This document shows, in pieces, positions 32,701-47,700 of a DNA stretch of 64,000 nucleotides. Location: positions 310,001 through 374,000 of the forward strand of contig JBBDHG010000098.1 of assembly GCA_037951165.1 (NCBI GenBank), in the 5' to 3' direction. A program made the translations under genes and the position numbers. This DNA is from Lophius americanus. Taxonomy: Eukaryota; Chordata; Actinopteri; Lophiiformes; Lophiidae. The notes below the pieces were generated by a model. That model ran no database searches and was not told where the DNA came from. It was given only the letters and a program-made list of their open reading frames with translations. How positions within the stretch are numbered: position 1 is the stretch's first letter; every line of letters begins with the position of its first letter.

Positions 32701-35700
32701 TTCTCATTCAGATGAAACAATGCTCTCCTTTGTGTTTCTCTCCCGGAGGAGACAGTGAGTGCAACGCAACTCATTGACGGCTCACCAATTTGACATTGCA
32801 TGTGTTGTGATGTGCAATGACCATCTGTAGGAATGCTAGGTGTTGGTGAGGTGGGGCTGATGGTGTGTATGTACAGCTCCTAGCCAGAGTGAATGATATT
32901 AGGTGGTAACGGAGAGGCTGACAAAAAAAAGGGTGAAGAAAGAGGAGGAGGGATACAGTTGGTTGTCTGTTGAGCCTTAGGGCTACAACCAACATATTTT
33001 CCTGATTAATTAATTTAATGTGTAAAACTAACCTTTGATCATAATTAGCCAGCCTCAGAATGCTTTTTTTGTCCAACTAGTCCCAAAACCCCAAGACACT
33101 TGATTTGCCATCATTAATGTTGAAGAAAAAGCTACAGATTTGAGAACTCCTACTCTGCGCAGCTGCTAAGCAGGAGGCTGACGGTACCGAGCCGGGTTGG
33201 TCTGCAGTGTCCCTACAATGATGGATATCCAGTTTGTCTCATTGACTCATTTTAAATATGGCGACTTCGAAACAGTACCGGTCTGCATCGGAGATTGATT
33301 TATTCATTGCAACTTTGACATATTTTTAAATTTTGGGACGGTTAGATGAGCGGAAAGTTACTTCCGCGCATGCCCTCTCTGTCATATTCTTCTTCTGGGC
33401 ACTTGTTGGCAGTTGGCAGCCAGCTCATTGAAGTATTATCACCACCTTATGAACGGGAGTGTTGATCGTATGCACATGTCTGGAAGCGTTTCCGATTAGA
33501 TGAGATGATGAAGGTAAACACCGGGTCCAAAAAGACCACAAGTCATGTAAACAGGCGACCGACATTACAATTCGGAAAGGATTAAATGGAATGGAGAAAA
33601 GTGTCCCATGTAAACCCGTATTCTTGGATACATTCCTGATTGGACCAACATAACTTCTTTTTAGCTTTAACTTTGTCTTTATGATCATTATAGTAAGTGC
33701 TAATGTAAATAGACTAGAGATACTTTTTTAAGTTTGGATAAAAGAATTTTCATTAACATCTTTCCTTATAACTGACACCATTTCACAATTTCTATTTGTT
33801 TAAAATATCCTTAATTTGAGCTTGGACCTCTGTGAATGTTAAATTTAGGCCCCACAGAGAGACTTAATATCAGATTCCGTTCACAGAGGTGTCAGTTTTA
33901 GTCATTTCAACATTAGCCAGAGAAAAGGCTGTTGACAGGTATAATCTTGATAGTTAATAGCCTGTGTGTGGGAACTTGTAGACACATGCTTAGCTCACAC
34001 ATTATTTTCCCTTTGTGGGTTACTACCTGTTTGGCAGCCCCTTATCTTTAGCAAAATTTTAATTGTATTGATAAATCCCTTTTGTGCGTAGCTTGCAGAT
34101 ATTGCTGATTCCGTTACACTCATTTCTCACTCCGCTGTTGTATAGAAGAGAGGCAGCATGATAGACAGCCATGCTAGCAGTCTGATATGAAAGCCTTTAA
34201 TTATACACAAGATAGCATTCTTACCTGAGGACTAAAAACCAACCTCTCCTCATCCAGTAAATTGCAGTGTTCTCTACTTGTTTTTAGGGTGGGGGTAATT
34301 TAGTTTGCCACGCTAGTGATGTACAGATTGCGATAGTCCAACAACTAAAAGATATAATGCCACTAAATATGGTGCCTTGGTTTATGGGATTGACCTTTGT
34401 GATTCTTGACCTTTAATGATCAGGTCTAAATTTACACTTATATAATGCTTTACCTTTACAGATGTAAATACATCACATATGCTATGTTACAACAGTTTGA
34501 AAGTTGATGACGCTTTGGATTACCTTAGAGGTCAGATAGTGTTTTAACACCTACCCTCCAACACTGACCGGTAGACAGGCTGGCAGTGATGATTAAATCT
34601 TTGGCTCTCTCATCCAGGTCTCCAGCTTAAGTCCTGTCGTTGCATAATGATGTAATATCAATTCCAATCTCACAGCAAACAATATGGGTGACTCAATTTT
34701 ATTTTTCTTAACCTCAGTACTGGTTTGATTCCAATTTGTTAATTGAGCTCAGTGCTTGCTGCTGCAAACTACCTTCCAAGTGGGTTGGTCTCATTCTGCA
34801 CTCAGAGATCTTTAGGACTGTGATAGCCCTGTCCACACTTGGACCTGCTGTGTTGTATCTCGAGAATACTCCTGCACCACAGAGGCCTTTAATTTCCATG
34901 CTGTCGCAGTCCAGGTTGTGCGATTGAGCCCAGTATTTCCTTTTCTTGGCTTTTATCATTGATTCTGCTTTACTGTGTTTCCTTCCCACCTCTCCACTCT
35001 TCCCCAGAGTTTCCTGGGAAACTCTGGGGATATAGCTTATTTGTCTTTTTTGAGGCTTACTTGAAGCCCTCCTGCAATTGCTGCACGAGCAGTTGCTAGC
35101 CTCCGTCCATACCATTTTTTCCCCTGTGGGTCAGCTGTCTTTCCGGCATCACCAATCTCCCTTCATTTGCCATTCAGACTTTCCTGGAAATCATTGGCTA
35201 ACTAGAGTGTTCAGGCCCTGTAGGGAAAGTCAAGCATAAAAGGATTTAAAACTCTAGGCACTAGATTAGCTCAGGTGTTTGCTGGCTGTTTACTGCCTGA
35301 GAAGAAAACTGATTTTTTTTTGAGTACCCATACCAACTTGTTTTTCCTAATAATATCAGTAACAGACAATTTCTATCAACATGGGTGTCACCTTACAACC
35401 TCTAGACAGATTCCTCTCTGCCTTGACATCACCTTCCTTTTGTCAGGTTTAAGAGAAGATGCTTGAACACAATGTGCATTAATACACATATATGAGCACA
35501 CTGAGCATCACAGTGCTAGCAGGCAGCGCGCTCGCCACACCCTGGGTGACACTTGGCTCCTACAGGCAGAGCGGCTTATGACTTTGTAAATATTTCAAAG
35601 GAAGAGACTATGACATGCAGATTGAAGCTTGGATTTTTTTCTCCAGCCCTCTTTCTCTTTTACCTGGGTGGCAGAGACTCATACATAGCTTCAGACAGAG

Positions 35701-38700
35701 GGAAATCTTAGGTGTATTAAGTTTGCTTTGCCTTTTGAAAGGGTGTTAAGATGCCTCTTTGAGCTGAAACATCCTCCTGTTGCATTTTGGATGGGATTAC
35801 TCTTTCACATACTCTCAAAAACATATTTTTAATATTAACCAGTTGCACTCACATACACAGGGGTGCAGTTGCCCCTCTGTCACGTACGGAGCAGCCTTGG
35901 TCAACCCTCTTCCCCTGGAGTGTTAAGGCCAAGTTTCACACAAAGATCCTTTCCACCTTTTATACGCAACACAAAAACGGCCTCACCCCTCCTGAAATGT
36001 CTTCAGTTACACGCGTATCAAAGTCGAAGCTTCTTCATCCTTCAGGATACAAACGGTTTTGACACAGTGCATCTTACAAATGCACTCTAAAGTTTCCAGT
36101 GAATGATCTCTGGGACTTGTAGACACATTAAAGAGAAATTCTGCAGGGATTTTGCAGTGGATTCACTTATAATTAAATTGCTAATAATGCATGACAATAA
36201 CTGCATATAATGGCATTCATTGTAAATGATAAAAAGTATTTCTTTTTGTTTTTATTATCTTAATATTATTGATACCACTTTGCTAGGCAACAATAACTGT
36301 AGAGCAGGGACAACTAAAGTGAGCTATATTTTTTTTTAATTAAAACTTTGTACTGGTTGCCTGCCAATCCCAATTTGTTTGTCAAATAAATATATATTGC
36401 CTTTTTTATCTTTTTCTTATCAAGATGTTCGGCATCACTCTATAGCTTTGTTATGCAGCAGGCCGATAATGCCTCTCTGTGTCCCTGTTTTACCATGTGA
36501 TGTCTGAAAATGACAGACGTGCTGCTGTCCACCTTCAGCAGCTCCTCATCAAATTACGTCCTGGGTTACAGGGAGGAGCTGTTTAAGAGAAATGTGTGTG
36601 CAAGTGAGTGCAGGATTGTGTGTTAAGGATTAAAATAACACTTTTGGATCATGTGAGCGATTTTATTTATTCCTGTCGGATCTCTCTCATTGATCGTTTG
36701 GACATTAATGCATCCTGACTGGGAATAGGAACTTAAAAATGGACTTAAGATGCAACCGTTCTACTTTAGTACACTTTACTGACTTCAGTGACCCTTACTT
36801 GACTTCCTGCTTGACTCCATCCAATTGCAAGTCTCAATACAGATGCAGTGCTTCACATTGGAATGCAGCTAATGCTGCCTGTGAATATACATGTGTGTCT
36901 TACTCGGCCATTTCTCGGCTCTTAACCCTCCATGAATGCTGTGACACACTGATTGTGGAGCTCACTGTCTGGCAACAGGTACTCCGAAGAAAATGCTAAC
37001 AGAGTGCTGAGCATGCATCTTTCCCTCTTTCTAGGATCCTTTAAAATCCTGCCAGAATTCTTTTCTGTGTGTACTTAGCTGAGTCGATAATGAAGCCATT
37101 AGAGTTCTTAATAGACTCTTCGCTCTACTTTAATGTTGGGAGACGAACTTCTATACCCATTCAGTGCAATTACACAAGAGAGAGGCTCAGTCATTTTTAA
37201 CTTTTAAGACATAGAAGCTTTTGCCGGTACTAGTCAGCCTCAGTGGATTGGCATTGCCGTTTTTTTAGCCAGATTACATTACATTCAGCGTCATAATGGT
37301 GAAAGAATTGAATATCATATTTTTATATAAAACATACAACATAGATGAAGTGATGACTCCAATTGCCAATAGGTGTGGAAGTGAAAGTGAATGGTTGTCT
37401 CTATGTTTCAGCTTTGTGATGAACTGGCGACACCCCAAATCTTATTCTTGGTCTAAATTCAGCTGTCTGTTAGATTGAAAAGTGGGCTCTGTCGGCGTAG
37501 GTTCAGGGGTCAAGACCTCTAAATATGGTCACTTCAATTTCGGCACCAAGGAGGTCACACAGACAAAGTGGAGCACTCAGTGACCGTAAACAGGTGTCAT
37601 CTGAGTAAACCTCTATTTACTGCAGAGTCCTCTCAACTGTCAATTTTAGCGTCTGCATCCTAGATAATCTTATCCTTTATTAGGAAACAGGAAATACACA
37701 TGAGCCCCCTTTCAGACAAAATAAGTAATAAGTGCTGATTCTTATGTCTTTCAAAGTCTTTTCTGTCTTTCTGTACCTGTTCATAAAACCCTACTAGGTG
37801 ACCAGCTCAGAAGTGGACAGCTCCTAGTCCCTCAGTTCACATCTGACAGTGTAATACTCCACAAGTGTCTGGAGTGACAGTATGGGATTGAATCTCTTTT
37901 CCCCCTCACAACGCTACTAAAAACATACACCTATCCATTGAGACAAATGGACACAATAATTTTTACATAAAGAAAATGAGGAAGGACTCCAGAATTAGCC
38001 GATATCATTTCCAAATACTGTTTAGTGTATCTATAAAATGGGTTTACAATTTGAGTATTTGTAACAAAATGTATCTTCAATGAATTGTTATGTGTGAATG
38101 ATAAAAACAGTTGAAGCAATATCAAATCAAGCAGTTCAGGTATTATGTTCCTATATGGTATACTATATTTAAGTGTACGCAGTTGCATAGTGTCTGAATT
38201 TCTTCTATTCTTCTGCGGCGTAGCCAGCATGGCAATCATTTAGGTTCCGAAGTGTTCCAGACTGTTTGACGTTATTGTTTGTATGAACACACTCATACAC
38301 TTAAACTGGTGAGGTTAAGTATTAAGTTTGCAATTTGAGAAACTGCAACTTTAGTCAAACATTTGGTAAATGTTTACAGGTCAGAAAGACAGCAGGTTAA
38401 AAAATTGCACTGGTTTTGTCAGGTAAGTGGTTTAAAATATGTGATTTGCTCACGCTGGCAGCCGATCAAGCAGGGTATTCCAAAAGTCTTTCTCCCTAGT
38501 AATGCTCTGCAGCTCAGATCTTGAGGCATTCCCAGGCCGGACGAGATATGTAATCCTCCAGTTAGTTCTGGGTCTACTCCCAGATGGATGTGCCTGGCAA
38601 ACCTCCAAGGGAGGCGCCAATGGAAATCCAACAGCATCTAATCCATATTGCATTTCTATGTGGCTTCTTGTTGTTCTACAGAAGCTGCAGAACGAGAAGG

Positions 38701-41700
38701 GGGTCTTTGGACACACATCTGGTCCTATATTGCCACGGACCACATCCAAAATTGAGCAATCTGATCTCCATTGCATCCTCAATCCTTCTTTAGTGGGTTC
38801 ACACCTGTATGTAGATCTGTCAACTGGTGATCAGATCATTCTGGACAGATGTTAGTTCAGGATCTTAAAATCTTATTCTGGGCAAATTCTGTAGCCTGTA
38901 TTTTGACATTTAAGGGATTAAAAAATAAGTAATTACTGTTGTTTCCTTCCTATAAGCACATATAATATCAAATGAATAAAAACGTCCATGCAGTTTGCTT
39001 TAAAAAAGAAAGAAATAATCTATAATTGCTAGTCTGACTGTGCAGAAATAAATAATGGTTAGACTAGAATAATGATTAACACATCGGAGTAAGTGCTTAG
39101 AAGCTTGTTTCAGTGAACTCTGGATTTTATTCTCGTCACAGGTGAGAAGCCAAGCAGAGAATACACATTTCTGAGGTACCACCTCAGAGGGATCAAACAA
39201 AAGAGTTCCCAGATCTGACGGCCAAGTTTCAGGCCTTCATTTGCGTTTTATCTGCCCGTATACAAACCCTGCTCTGAAACAGGGAAGGCACAGAATACAG
39301 TACTGTTAAGTTAGCATAAGCTCTTATAACGTGAATAGCACAGTGGAGGAAAGGGTTTAACATGTCAATATGTGGATGTGTGTGTGTGTCTTCAAATGCT
39401 GATTGCCTCTCTGAGGAGCCTCTAGCTTTGTTTTGTATGTGTGAGGTGATTGTCTCAGCGCGTCGAGAGTCACACAGGTTATAATGTTCTCACAGGACAG
39501 GGAATTTCAATATGGACTGAAGAGTCTGAAAGGAAGCCTTATATTTCAGGGATCTTGGAATGTAGTGTCACTTTTAACATTGATTTGGGCAAATGTAATT
39601 TCTGACATTTTTAAGATTTTCTTTCTCATAGTTCTTTCAGTATTTTGTGGGATCACAGAATATATTTTTTATCCTTTAATCTAAATCCAAAATTTTATAA
39701 ATGTGCTTATGGGTCACATGCTCCATTTGTGATCATTTGTTGATCTTCACAAGTTTCCCGTAAAGTCTCTGACCCTACGGTGTGAGCTCTTGGTGCTAAT
39801 AGTTCTAGCGGGATCAGGAGACCTTGTTTTTGGAATGATTTTGAGAGCACAAGGCCCAACTCTCTCAAAACAGTGATCGTGTGAGCAATGTCATTTGCAT
39901 GCATGACCCAGCTGTCACGTAAGTGACATAGATACTGAGTGCTTCATTTTTGCATGAGGTTGGGTTCTCAGGTATTCCGTGATTTGTGTTGGGAGTGGTT
40001 TTGAGTCCTTGGCCATACATCTGATATGCAATGTGGGTTACAGACGGGAGGGGCCTACCATGGGCCCCCAGAAAAGAACTTCCAAGTTCAACCATGTGTG
40101 TGATGTGAGGAATGAGTTGGTCCAGCTCCAGAGTCTGGTGTTAACAGGTTCCTTACTGGGGTGCTGGCTGACAGCTGGCTCCCCAGGCCTTGCATCCCGC
40201 TGGTCTGGAACACATTCATCATTACATACACACACATATACAAGCACATATCGCTGGGCTGCTGAATAAGAGCTGTCGACTTCTTCTTATGTTTCCATGG
40301 ACAAATTGCTTGATTTTGAAATACAAATTCAGAGTATATGTAAAAGTTAATGTGGACCATGACTGTAACATTTACATAAGGTAAATACATGCTTTACGGA
40401 TTAGCTAAAAACAGTTAGACAGAAAAAGATTAGATAGCACTTGTTGCCAAACCTTTCAAAAAGTTAGATGAAAAAAATCAAATGAAACCAAACCAACCTA
40501 ATAGCTCCCAAATATGTTCATGTTGCCTTTTATCTTATATTATGTACAAATGTGTGATTCAATAACAGGTTAGCTGTTTTCCCCTTGCTAACTGCTTGCA
40601 AAGGTTAAGGCAATGGCCTCCTACACAGCTTCATACAAAATGGAAAGAAATATGAATGAAAATAGTCACACAAATGTCAATCTTTCCTTTCTCCATAATA
40701 TCCTTTTGAGGAATATGATATGATAGCTTTATCTAACGTATCCAACCTTGCCGAGCTATTCACCAGAACTTTTACTGTGAAACTGCCCTGTATGGGTTTT
40801 TGAAAACTGTGTTTTCTACACTTGAGTAGTAATTCCATGTGTTTATGTTGTATTTCCTACCTCTATGCTATTTGCGGAGAATACACAGATATCTGCCGAG
40901 ACCTGTCAGTCTTGTAAGACAATATCCATGAAATGAGAAAGAATAGCTGTGGTTAGTGGTTGTGGCTTGGCTTCAGGAGAAGGGATGGGATGATCATGCT
41001 TTGCCAGCATTGTATTCCCATCCATACCTGCTCTCTGTAGTCACTCCTTCAGTCAGTGGGATGCAGAAAGCTGCAGGGCTGATAAAGTGGAAGTAGCCTG
41101 TTATTACTAAAGCGATGACAGCCCCTGCGGGTAGTCATCACAGACTGGAATACCTCTAGCATTGTGTAACTGGAGCAATCTTGCCCTAAACTTCTGACGT
41201 GTTAAATCTACTTACCCAATATCCTTAATTTGTCTTCCTCTGTGGCTATTTAACAGTGTGTTTAAAATAGCGATGGGCTTTTCATATAAAAATAATATTT
41301 GATTGTAACTTGTAACTAGTCTTGTTTCGTTTGACTAACATCCTTCCCAAGCGTCAACAACCGTTGTACCAATGTAATGATAAACATGTTTGGTAGGGTT
41401 CTCTATGTTTTTAGTTGATTGTCTCTCCAACATCGCATTGCTCTCAAGAACAGCTCTCTGAATTCCCAACCATTGTCTTCTTTAAAGTTGATGGGAAGCA
41501 TGTTATGAGCTACCACATTAATTGGGTTTACATGGGACACTTCTCCTTTCCCAATTAAACCTTTCCTAATTGCAATGTCAGTCGCCTGTTTACATGACTT
41601 GTGATCTTTTCAGACCCGGTGTTTACATGCATCGACTCACCTAATCGGAAACCCTTTACCCCATTCGATATTGTATGCATATGTATAAACAAAACTTTAT

Positions 41701-44700
41701 ATATATGTGCAGTACACTTTATTCACTGCCATTTAGACTTTATATATATATGTGCAATATTAACATGGGCATTTCACGTATTTTTACCTATAGTGTTTGT
41801 ATTTATATCTCCTTAGCCTATTTGTTCAAATTTTTTAAACCCCCTCTGTTTGTATTTGCATGATACTGATTTATATTGTTTCCCACTATTGTTTCTGCTT
41901 ATTTAACATTGCTACTGTAACAATAAAAATTCCCCCGTGTTGGGGGTTATAAAAGTGTATCTTATATTATCTTATCTTACCTTATCCTTTTTTTTTGGCT
42001 TATCTCTTGCATATTTGATAACTTTTTCTTTTTCACATCCGTACTGTACATCAGCTGTAGGGAATCATTTTAAAGCTTCAGTGGCTCGACTCTGCCACAG
42101 AGATTACTAACATGGATTTGATATAATATTCCCACCTTTTTTCATGATTAAGTCCTACTTTCATAGAGTTAACAATCGGAAAGTGGGCTAGATTTGCAGG
42201 TTTTTTGCCATTTTAGTACTTGACGCTGGATGCCAATGGACGGGTATGCAAAAGCCAATAAGGGGCCATTATAAAATCGAAGTAATCGACCATGAACGAT
42301 AAGTAAAGGTAATGAATACGTGACTCAACTCCCAACAAGTGAGGACAAGGATCGGTATGAGCTCATGCTTTGTAGAAAGAAGGATTTGCACATCACCAGA
42401 CCTGCCTGCTAGATGAGTGGCTTGAAGATCCAGAACTGGCCATAGGTAATATTTTCAACATTTATTTCTATTGTATTACCAGTCGGGAGTCATGATTTGG
42501 GCTGATAATTAATTGCCTTACCAATAATTACGATCAACGATTTATCTGTTTTTTTGTCTTTTTAGTCCTACCAAGTAGTAGTAACAGTCTGATCACAATG
42601 ATACAAATACACACATCGAAGAAGAAAAGCAATTTTTTGACACGTTTATGTTAAGGTTCGTTGAAAAGCTTCAATAATGGTTAGTGTCCTTGATGGACCA
42701 GTGGGCAATACACCAGGTTATAGTTTCATGACTTCAGTGTTGACCAGCACCTTTTTAAAATCTAAATTAACAGTTTGTTTCTTCCAAGATATTGAGCTCT
42801 CTGTTTCCATTTGTAATAAAACCAAAATATGCCCAAAGCATATTTTGCTTGTTGAAAAAAAAATCATCCACACAATAGTACGTCTCTATTCAAAAGTTCA
42901 AAAGCTCAATGACTCTTTTACTACCTTCACCTTTCAAAGGATAACCAGATATCATCTGATGACACTAGTAAACATCAAACAGTGGAAATTAATTTTGAAA
43001 TAGTGAAGATTTATGACTTTTACACCACACTTTGGTGTATAGTGGCAATTATCAAAATTAAATCAAATAATTGTGATCAGACAATTATGTAATAATTGTT
43101 ACTGGCCTATTGATGATTCAATATGGGCATGTCAATATTTAAAGAGCAATGGATCTGTTGAAAGTGGACATGATTGAAAGATCGAAGAACCAATATTTTG
43201 TTTATTAAAATAAACTTATTAGTGTATCTTTTTAAACTAGTAGCAGAGTTTAATGCACGTATGTGGCAAGGTATGATTCCACTCATGCTTGTTTGTATTG
43301 TTACGCATCAGTGAAATACTGTAGAGAAAAAGTGTAATTTTCTATCTTAGGCTACTTTATTATAGCAACTAAAATACAGTAAGTATGAAAAAAGTTGTAA
43401 TTACAAACTACAAAGCTAGGCTAAATAGCTTTGTTGTAGGCGGTGTGGATTCCCTCACAGCGAAAGAGTTTTCTTACTAACATGCATACACATATCAACG
43501 AAACATAAAAATACACCCACTATTTCAATAGTTAAACATAAGGGTTACTTCCTCTCTTTCTTTGGATAACCATAGCTCTCCCTCGTGAATGACAACATTT
43601 CTAGTTAACCAGCACAAGAGCAGGATCACTAGGAGAAACCTCACTGTCTCACTGAATCACTTGAGCTAATTATGTCTTACTGTAAGTCAAAACCTCTCTA
43701 TGTAACAGTCCCTGCATTTCAGCCTCCGCCACAGGAATGACTTCACTTGCAAGCAAAACCAACAAACATCCTTTTAATTGAAGGAGACAGAGAGCTGCCT
43801 GTAAGTGTGTGTGCATGTGCAAATACACACTCCAAATAGGTGAATAGCATTGAGCAAATTGGCCTGAAGAAATAGCTGAGGCAAACATGCACAAACAGCC
43901 AGGTCAGGTCAGGCATGGATTAGACGTGTGTTTGTGGAGCTCCATCTTCATCTTCACTAATTTATCTATGCCACATACAATTTAATGATGAATTCAAGCT
44001 TATGTAGTAAGATATAATGCTTTGGGCAGCATGACGAAGTCGGCTAAAGGAAAGAAACAAGAAAAGGGTTCCGGGGAAGAAGACCTTGGTGAGGGCTCCA
44101 CGCGGCTAGTAAATTTGTGTGATGCTAATCTTAGCGCTGTAAACTTTGCTAATACCCGGACTCTGATGCATGCCACACCTACCAACGAAGAGGTCAGCTC
44201 GAATGTACGGGGAATAAATGGCCAGCTGAAAACAGGTAAGTTATATACACATTTGCATGCGCTCAAAGGGGATATGTGTTTTCCTAAGGAAACGCACATC
44301 AAAAAAACTGCAGGAAGGGTTCTTGGGCGTCTCAGATTTATTAGTCAAACTTAAACTCATACGCAATTCTAGTGGAGGTCACGAGGAGGTCCCGAGGGAC
44401 TGTTTTTGTTGCATTATTCTATAATATCTTGCCGCAGTTCAACCTTTTAACCTTCACATGGTAAATTCATTTTTGGGATGAATTTGAGTGGAATCTTTTG
44501 ACTATGCCACCCTTATTGGTGCCACGTGAACCTTAAAATACAATGGTGGACTGCTGAGTTTGATTTATGCCGCAGACCCTTTCCTTATGTTGTGTTGTAA
44601 AGTCAAATGACCCACCAGTGGTCTGTCTTGCTAACTACGGTGTTAACAGTTGTTGAGGGCACGAAGACACAACATTGTTGCACCTTTTTAAAACACAAAG

Positions 44701-47700
44701 GAATAAATTAACCATTTTTAGCTGAACAGTTGTCATGTAAACGTGGCCTTAGTCTTCATATAGCGCTCCTCCACTCCTTCATTCTTCTCTTCAAAGCATG
44801 AACTCAAGTCACAACACAACCCAAAAACTTCAATAACTGACATTTTTTTTTTGTGAAAAACTTTTTTTTAAGTTTTTGATTGATTGACTGAACGTTCCCT
44901 GATAGATAGTACAGAGACTATTAAAATTATTCTCTGTATGGGGTTGACTACACCTGTGATGTGTTGGTACATGTACATGCACGTTGAACTGGAGTCATAA
45001 TTTACCCCACCCAATGAATACCCCTTTCGAGGAGAGGTGGGATTGTTTGAGACAGTACAAAGTTGAAGAAGGTTAGCAACTTGTATAATTTCTAATTTTG
45101 AAGATGCTGGAATACTTTGTCACGATGTACTCATTCACTGTCTGAACATTTAGCCACATTATAATAAAGTACAGACAAATACTGCATTACAGAATACAGA
45201 AAAAATAGTTAATTCTGCAGAAGAAAGGAAACAAAAGTTTATTTTCTGGCTACCCCCTCATCACAAGAAGCTTTGAGATACTGTTTTTACCCATAATGAG
45301 TTTTGACAGTAATTATTACCTGAAGTTCACTGAAGACTTTCATCAATTTGTCAACTCTGGTCAGACTTGGTAGTGTCCCTTATGCTATAAATGATGTGCA
45401 AAAATAGCACCAGTAGATTTCTCTCTCATTGTGATGGACTAGTAAATTTTATTGAATCTGAATCAAGATTTCAAGTTTCTGCAGGGAAGCACCTTTATCA
45501 GTTTAGTTACAGCATCTGCTCTCACATCTCCTAGGCCGAGGCAGTCTGTGCTTGATCCAAATACCTCAGTTCAGCTGATGAGTGAGTTCTTATCTCAACA
45601 ACTTGCTGGAAGCAAACATAAATACTAGTTTGAGACGCAATACCTGCCAATGAAAATGAACTCCAACCTGTAATAAACAAGCTTAGGGATTCCCAGGCAA
45701 CCCCTGAGTTAGCTCCTCTTGTCAGGTGCGCCACTTTTGGGTTAAACCAACGCATCGAATGAAACACTATACATCATATACGTTTTGGTATCCGGCTAGG
45801 CGTTGGCAAGCTAACTGATGATCACCCTCAGCACCAAACCTCCTTTTGTAGAGAGAAACACTCTCACATATCTTAAACGATTAATATTCTGCAGACCTTG
45901 AAAATGGTGTCTCGTAGATTGATGTGTTTGATCATAATAAACTTGTTCAATTATGTATATTGATATCCCATTCAAACCAATATGGGATAATAATGGATTT
46001 GTATTTCGGCCAGATGGCGATAAAAAGTGGTCATTTACCACTTCAGATGTAATATAAGTAGAAAACACCCACAAGGCGAAGTCAAAAAATCAATTATTTT
46101 TCTCAGATAGCTCTACAACACAGAAATTAACCATCATTTCCCACAAAGAGAAAAGCTCTAAAGTTGACGGACACTGATACTTCACTGCCCCCCTCCTTTT
46201 TTTTTTCTTGAAGCTGACTCGTTATCACACACCATTATTGTCAGCCGTGTCATCAGGCACAATGCATTGACATTTAACTGACCCTCTGGAGGAGAAGAGG
46301 AGCGGAGCAAGGAGAGAAAGAAACAGAAGGAGGAGGAAGATGTAGGTTAAGGGGATGTACTGGCCGTGATAAGAGCTGAAGTGAGGGAGATAGGCAGATG
46401 TTTGAGAGAAATGAGGTAAAGGAATAAGGACAAGAGAAGAAAGGAAAGGAAAGGGAGAGGAAAGGGGTGGGGGGACATCACCCTTTTTACACACACTCAC
46501 ATTCCCTCTTTTTCTGACTTCAAAGAATCTCCCGGTGAGAAGGAATTATTCCTGTCCGTTCAACCGTACTGCTTTGTTACAACGCTGTTGCCCCCCACTC
46601 ATCCTCTAACACATTTACATATTGCTTGCAAATAGATCAGTCTTGTGTGGTGTTCAGGGTTCTCTTCAAATACCAGTGCGGCTATAGCTGATGCATAGCA
46701 GGTGGGAACTCTGCTTTGCAAGCTTGCAAAGGAGAAGATTTCCACTGCTTCTTTCGGAAGTGTCTGTCTTAATTTTACTGTTTTAAAAGCATTAAATCCA
46801 GAGGAAATTACTGGGATCCATGGAGATTAACCTGATGAAAGCCCCGACCAGTAAAACCAAGCAAGGGTCCATCAAACCCAGACACGGAAACACATGTAGA
46901 GTACAAACAGCCTTTGTAAAATGCACCTGAGCACTCTCCTCAATCTTTTCCGACTTTTTTGTAAGGAGAGTTAGTATTTGGTATTTCACAGGAGGCTGGT
47001 CCAGGCTCAATCAATGGCGCCGCAAGTTAGGATAGAAATATCAAGAGGTCAGTTGGCAGCCAGCAGCTCCAGGTGGGCTGTAAGCCTGACCGTGTCCGAC
47101 TAGCACTGAAACATCTGCGTCTGTATCAACACTGCTTCAAGCCTGCTGACTAACCAATGAGCTGAATGCTTGAATGAATGAGTGAATCTGACTTACTGAG
47201 TACTTGACCGGCTCAATAGATTCATGAATGACTCATTGATTGAACAAATGTTTGGCTGCTGACGGATTGACTGACAGCATCTGAACAGCTGATATCAAAC
47301 ATGTAGTAATACTGGGCTGTCGGTCAGGGCAATTAGCCAAACATTTGGAATTCAATCCCAGCCTTCCAAGAAACTTTTAACACCATTGGCTCATAGCTTG
47401 ATGAGTATGTGTTTTTTATCTTATCCAGTGGCTTTTGTGAAGAATTGAAAACACCCCTTAACAGTCTCTGTCTCCTGTCGTTCTGCACACATCTAAAAAC
47501 AATCTGAAACTACTGTGAGACTCTAAACACTGAATAATATATATGATCTACGATTGAAATGATGATTTTCTTGAATGAAAAATAAAAATATTTGCAACTT
47601 TTAGAACTAATTTCAACTATCAGCATCACTTTTATTGAGATATTTGTTAGCAGAAAGGGCCCTGATGTTTGAATATGAGCGTTTGGAGTGCTGCTGTCAT

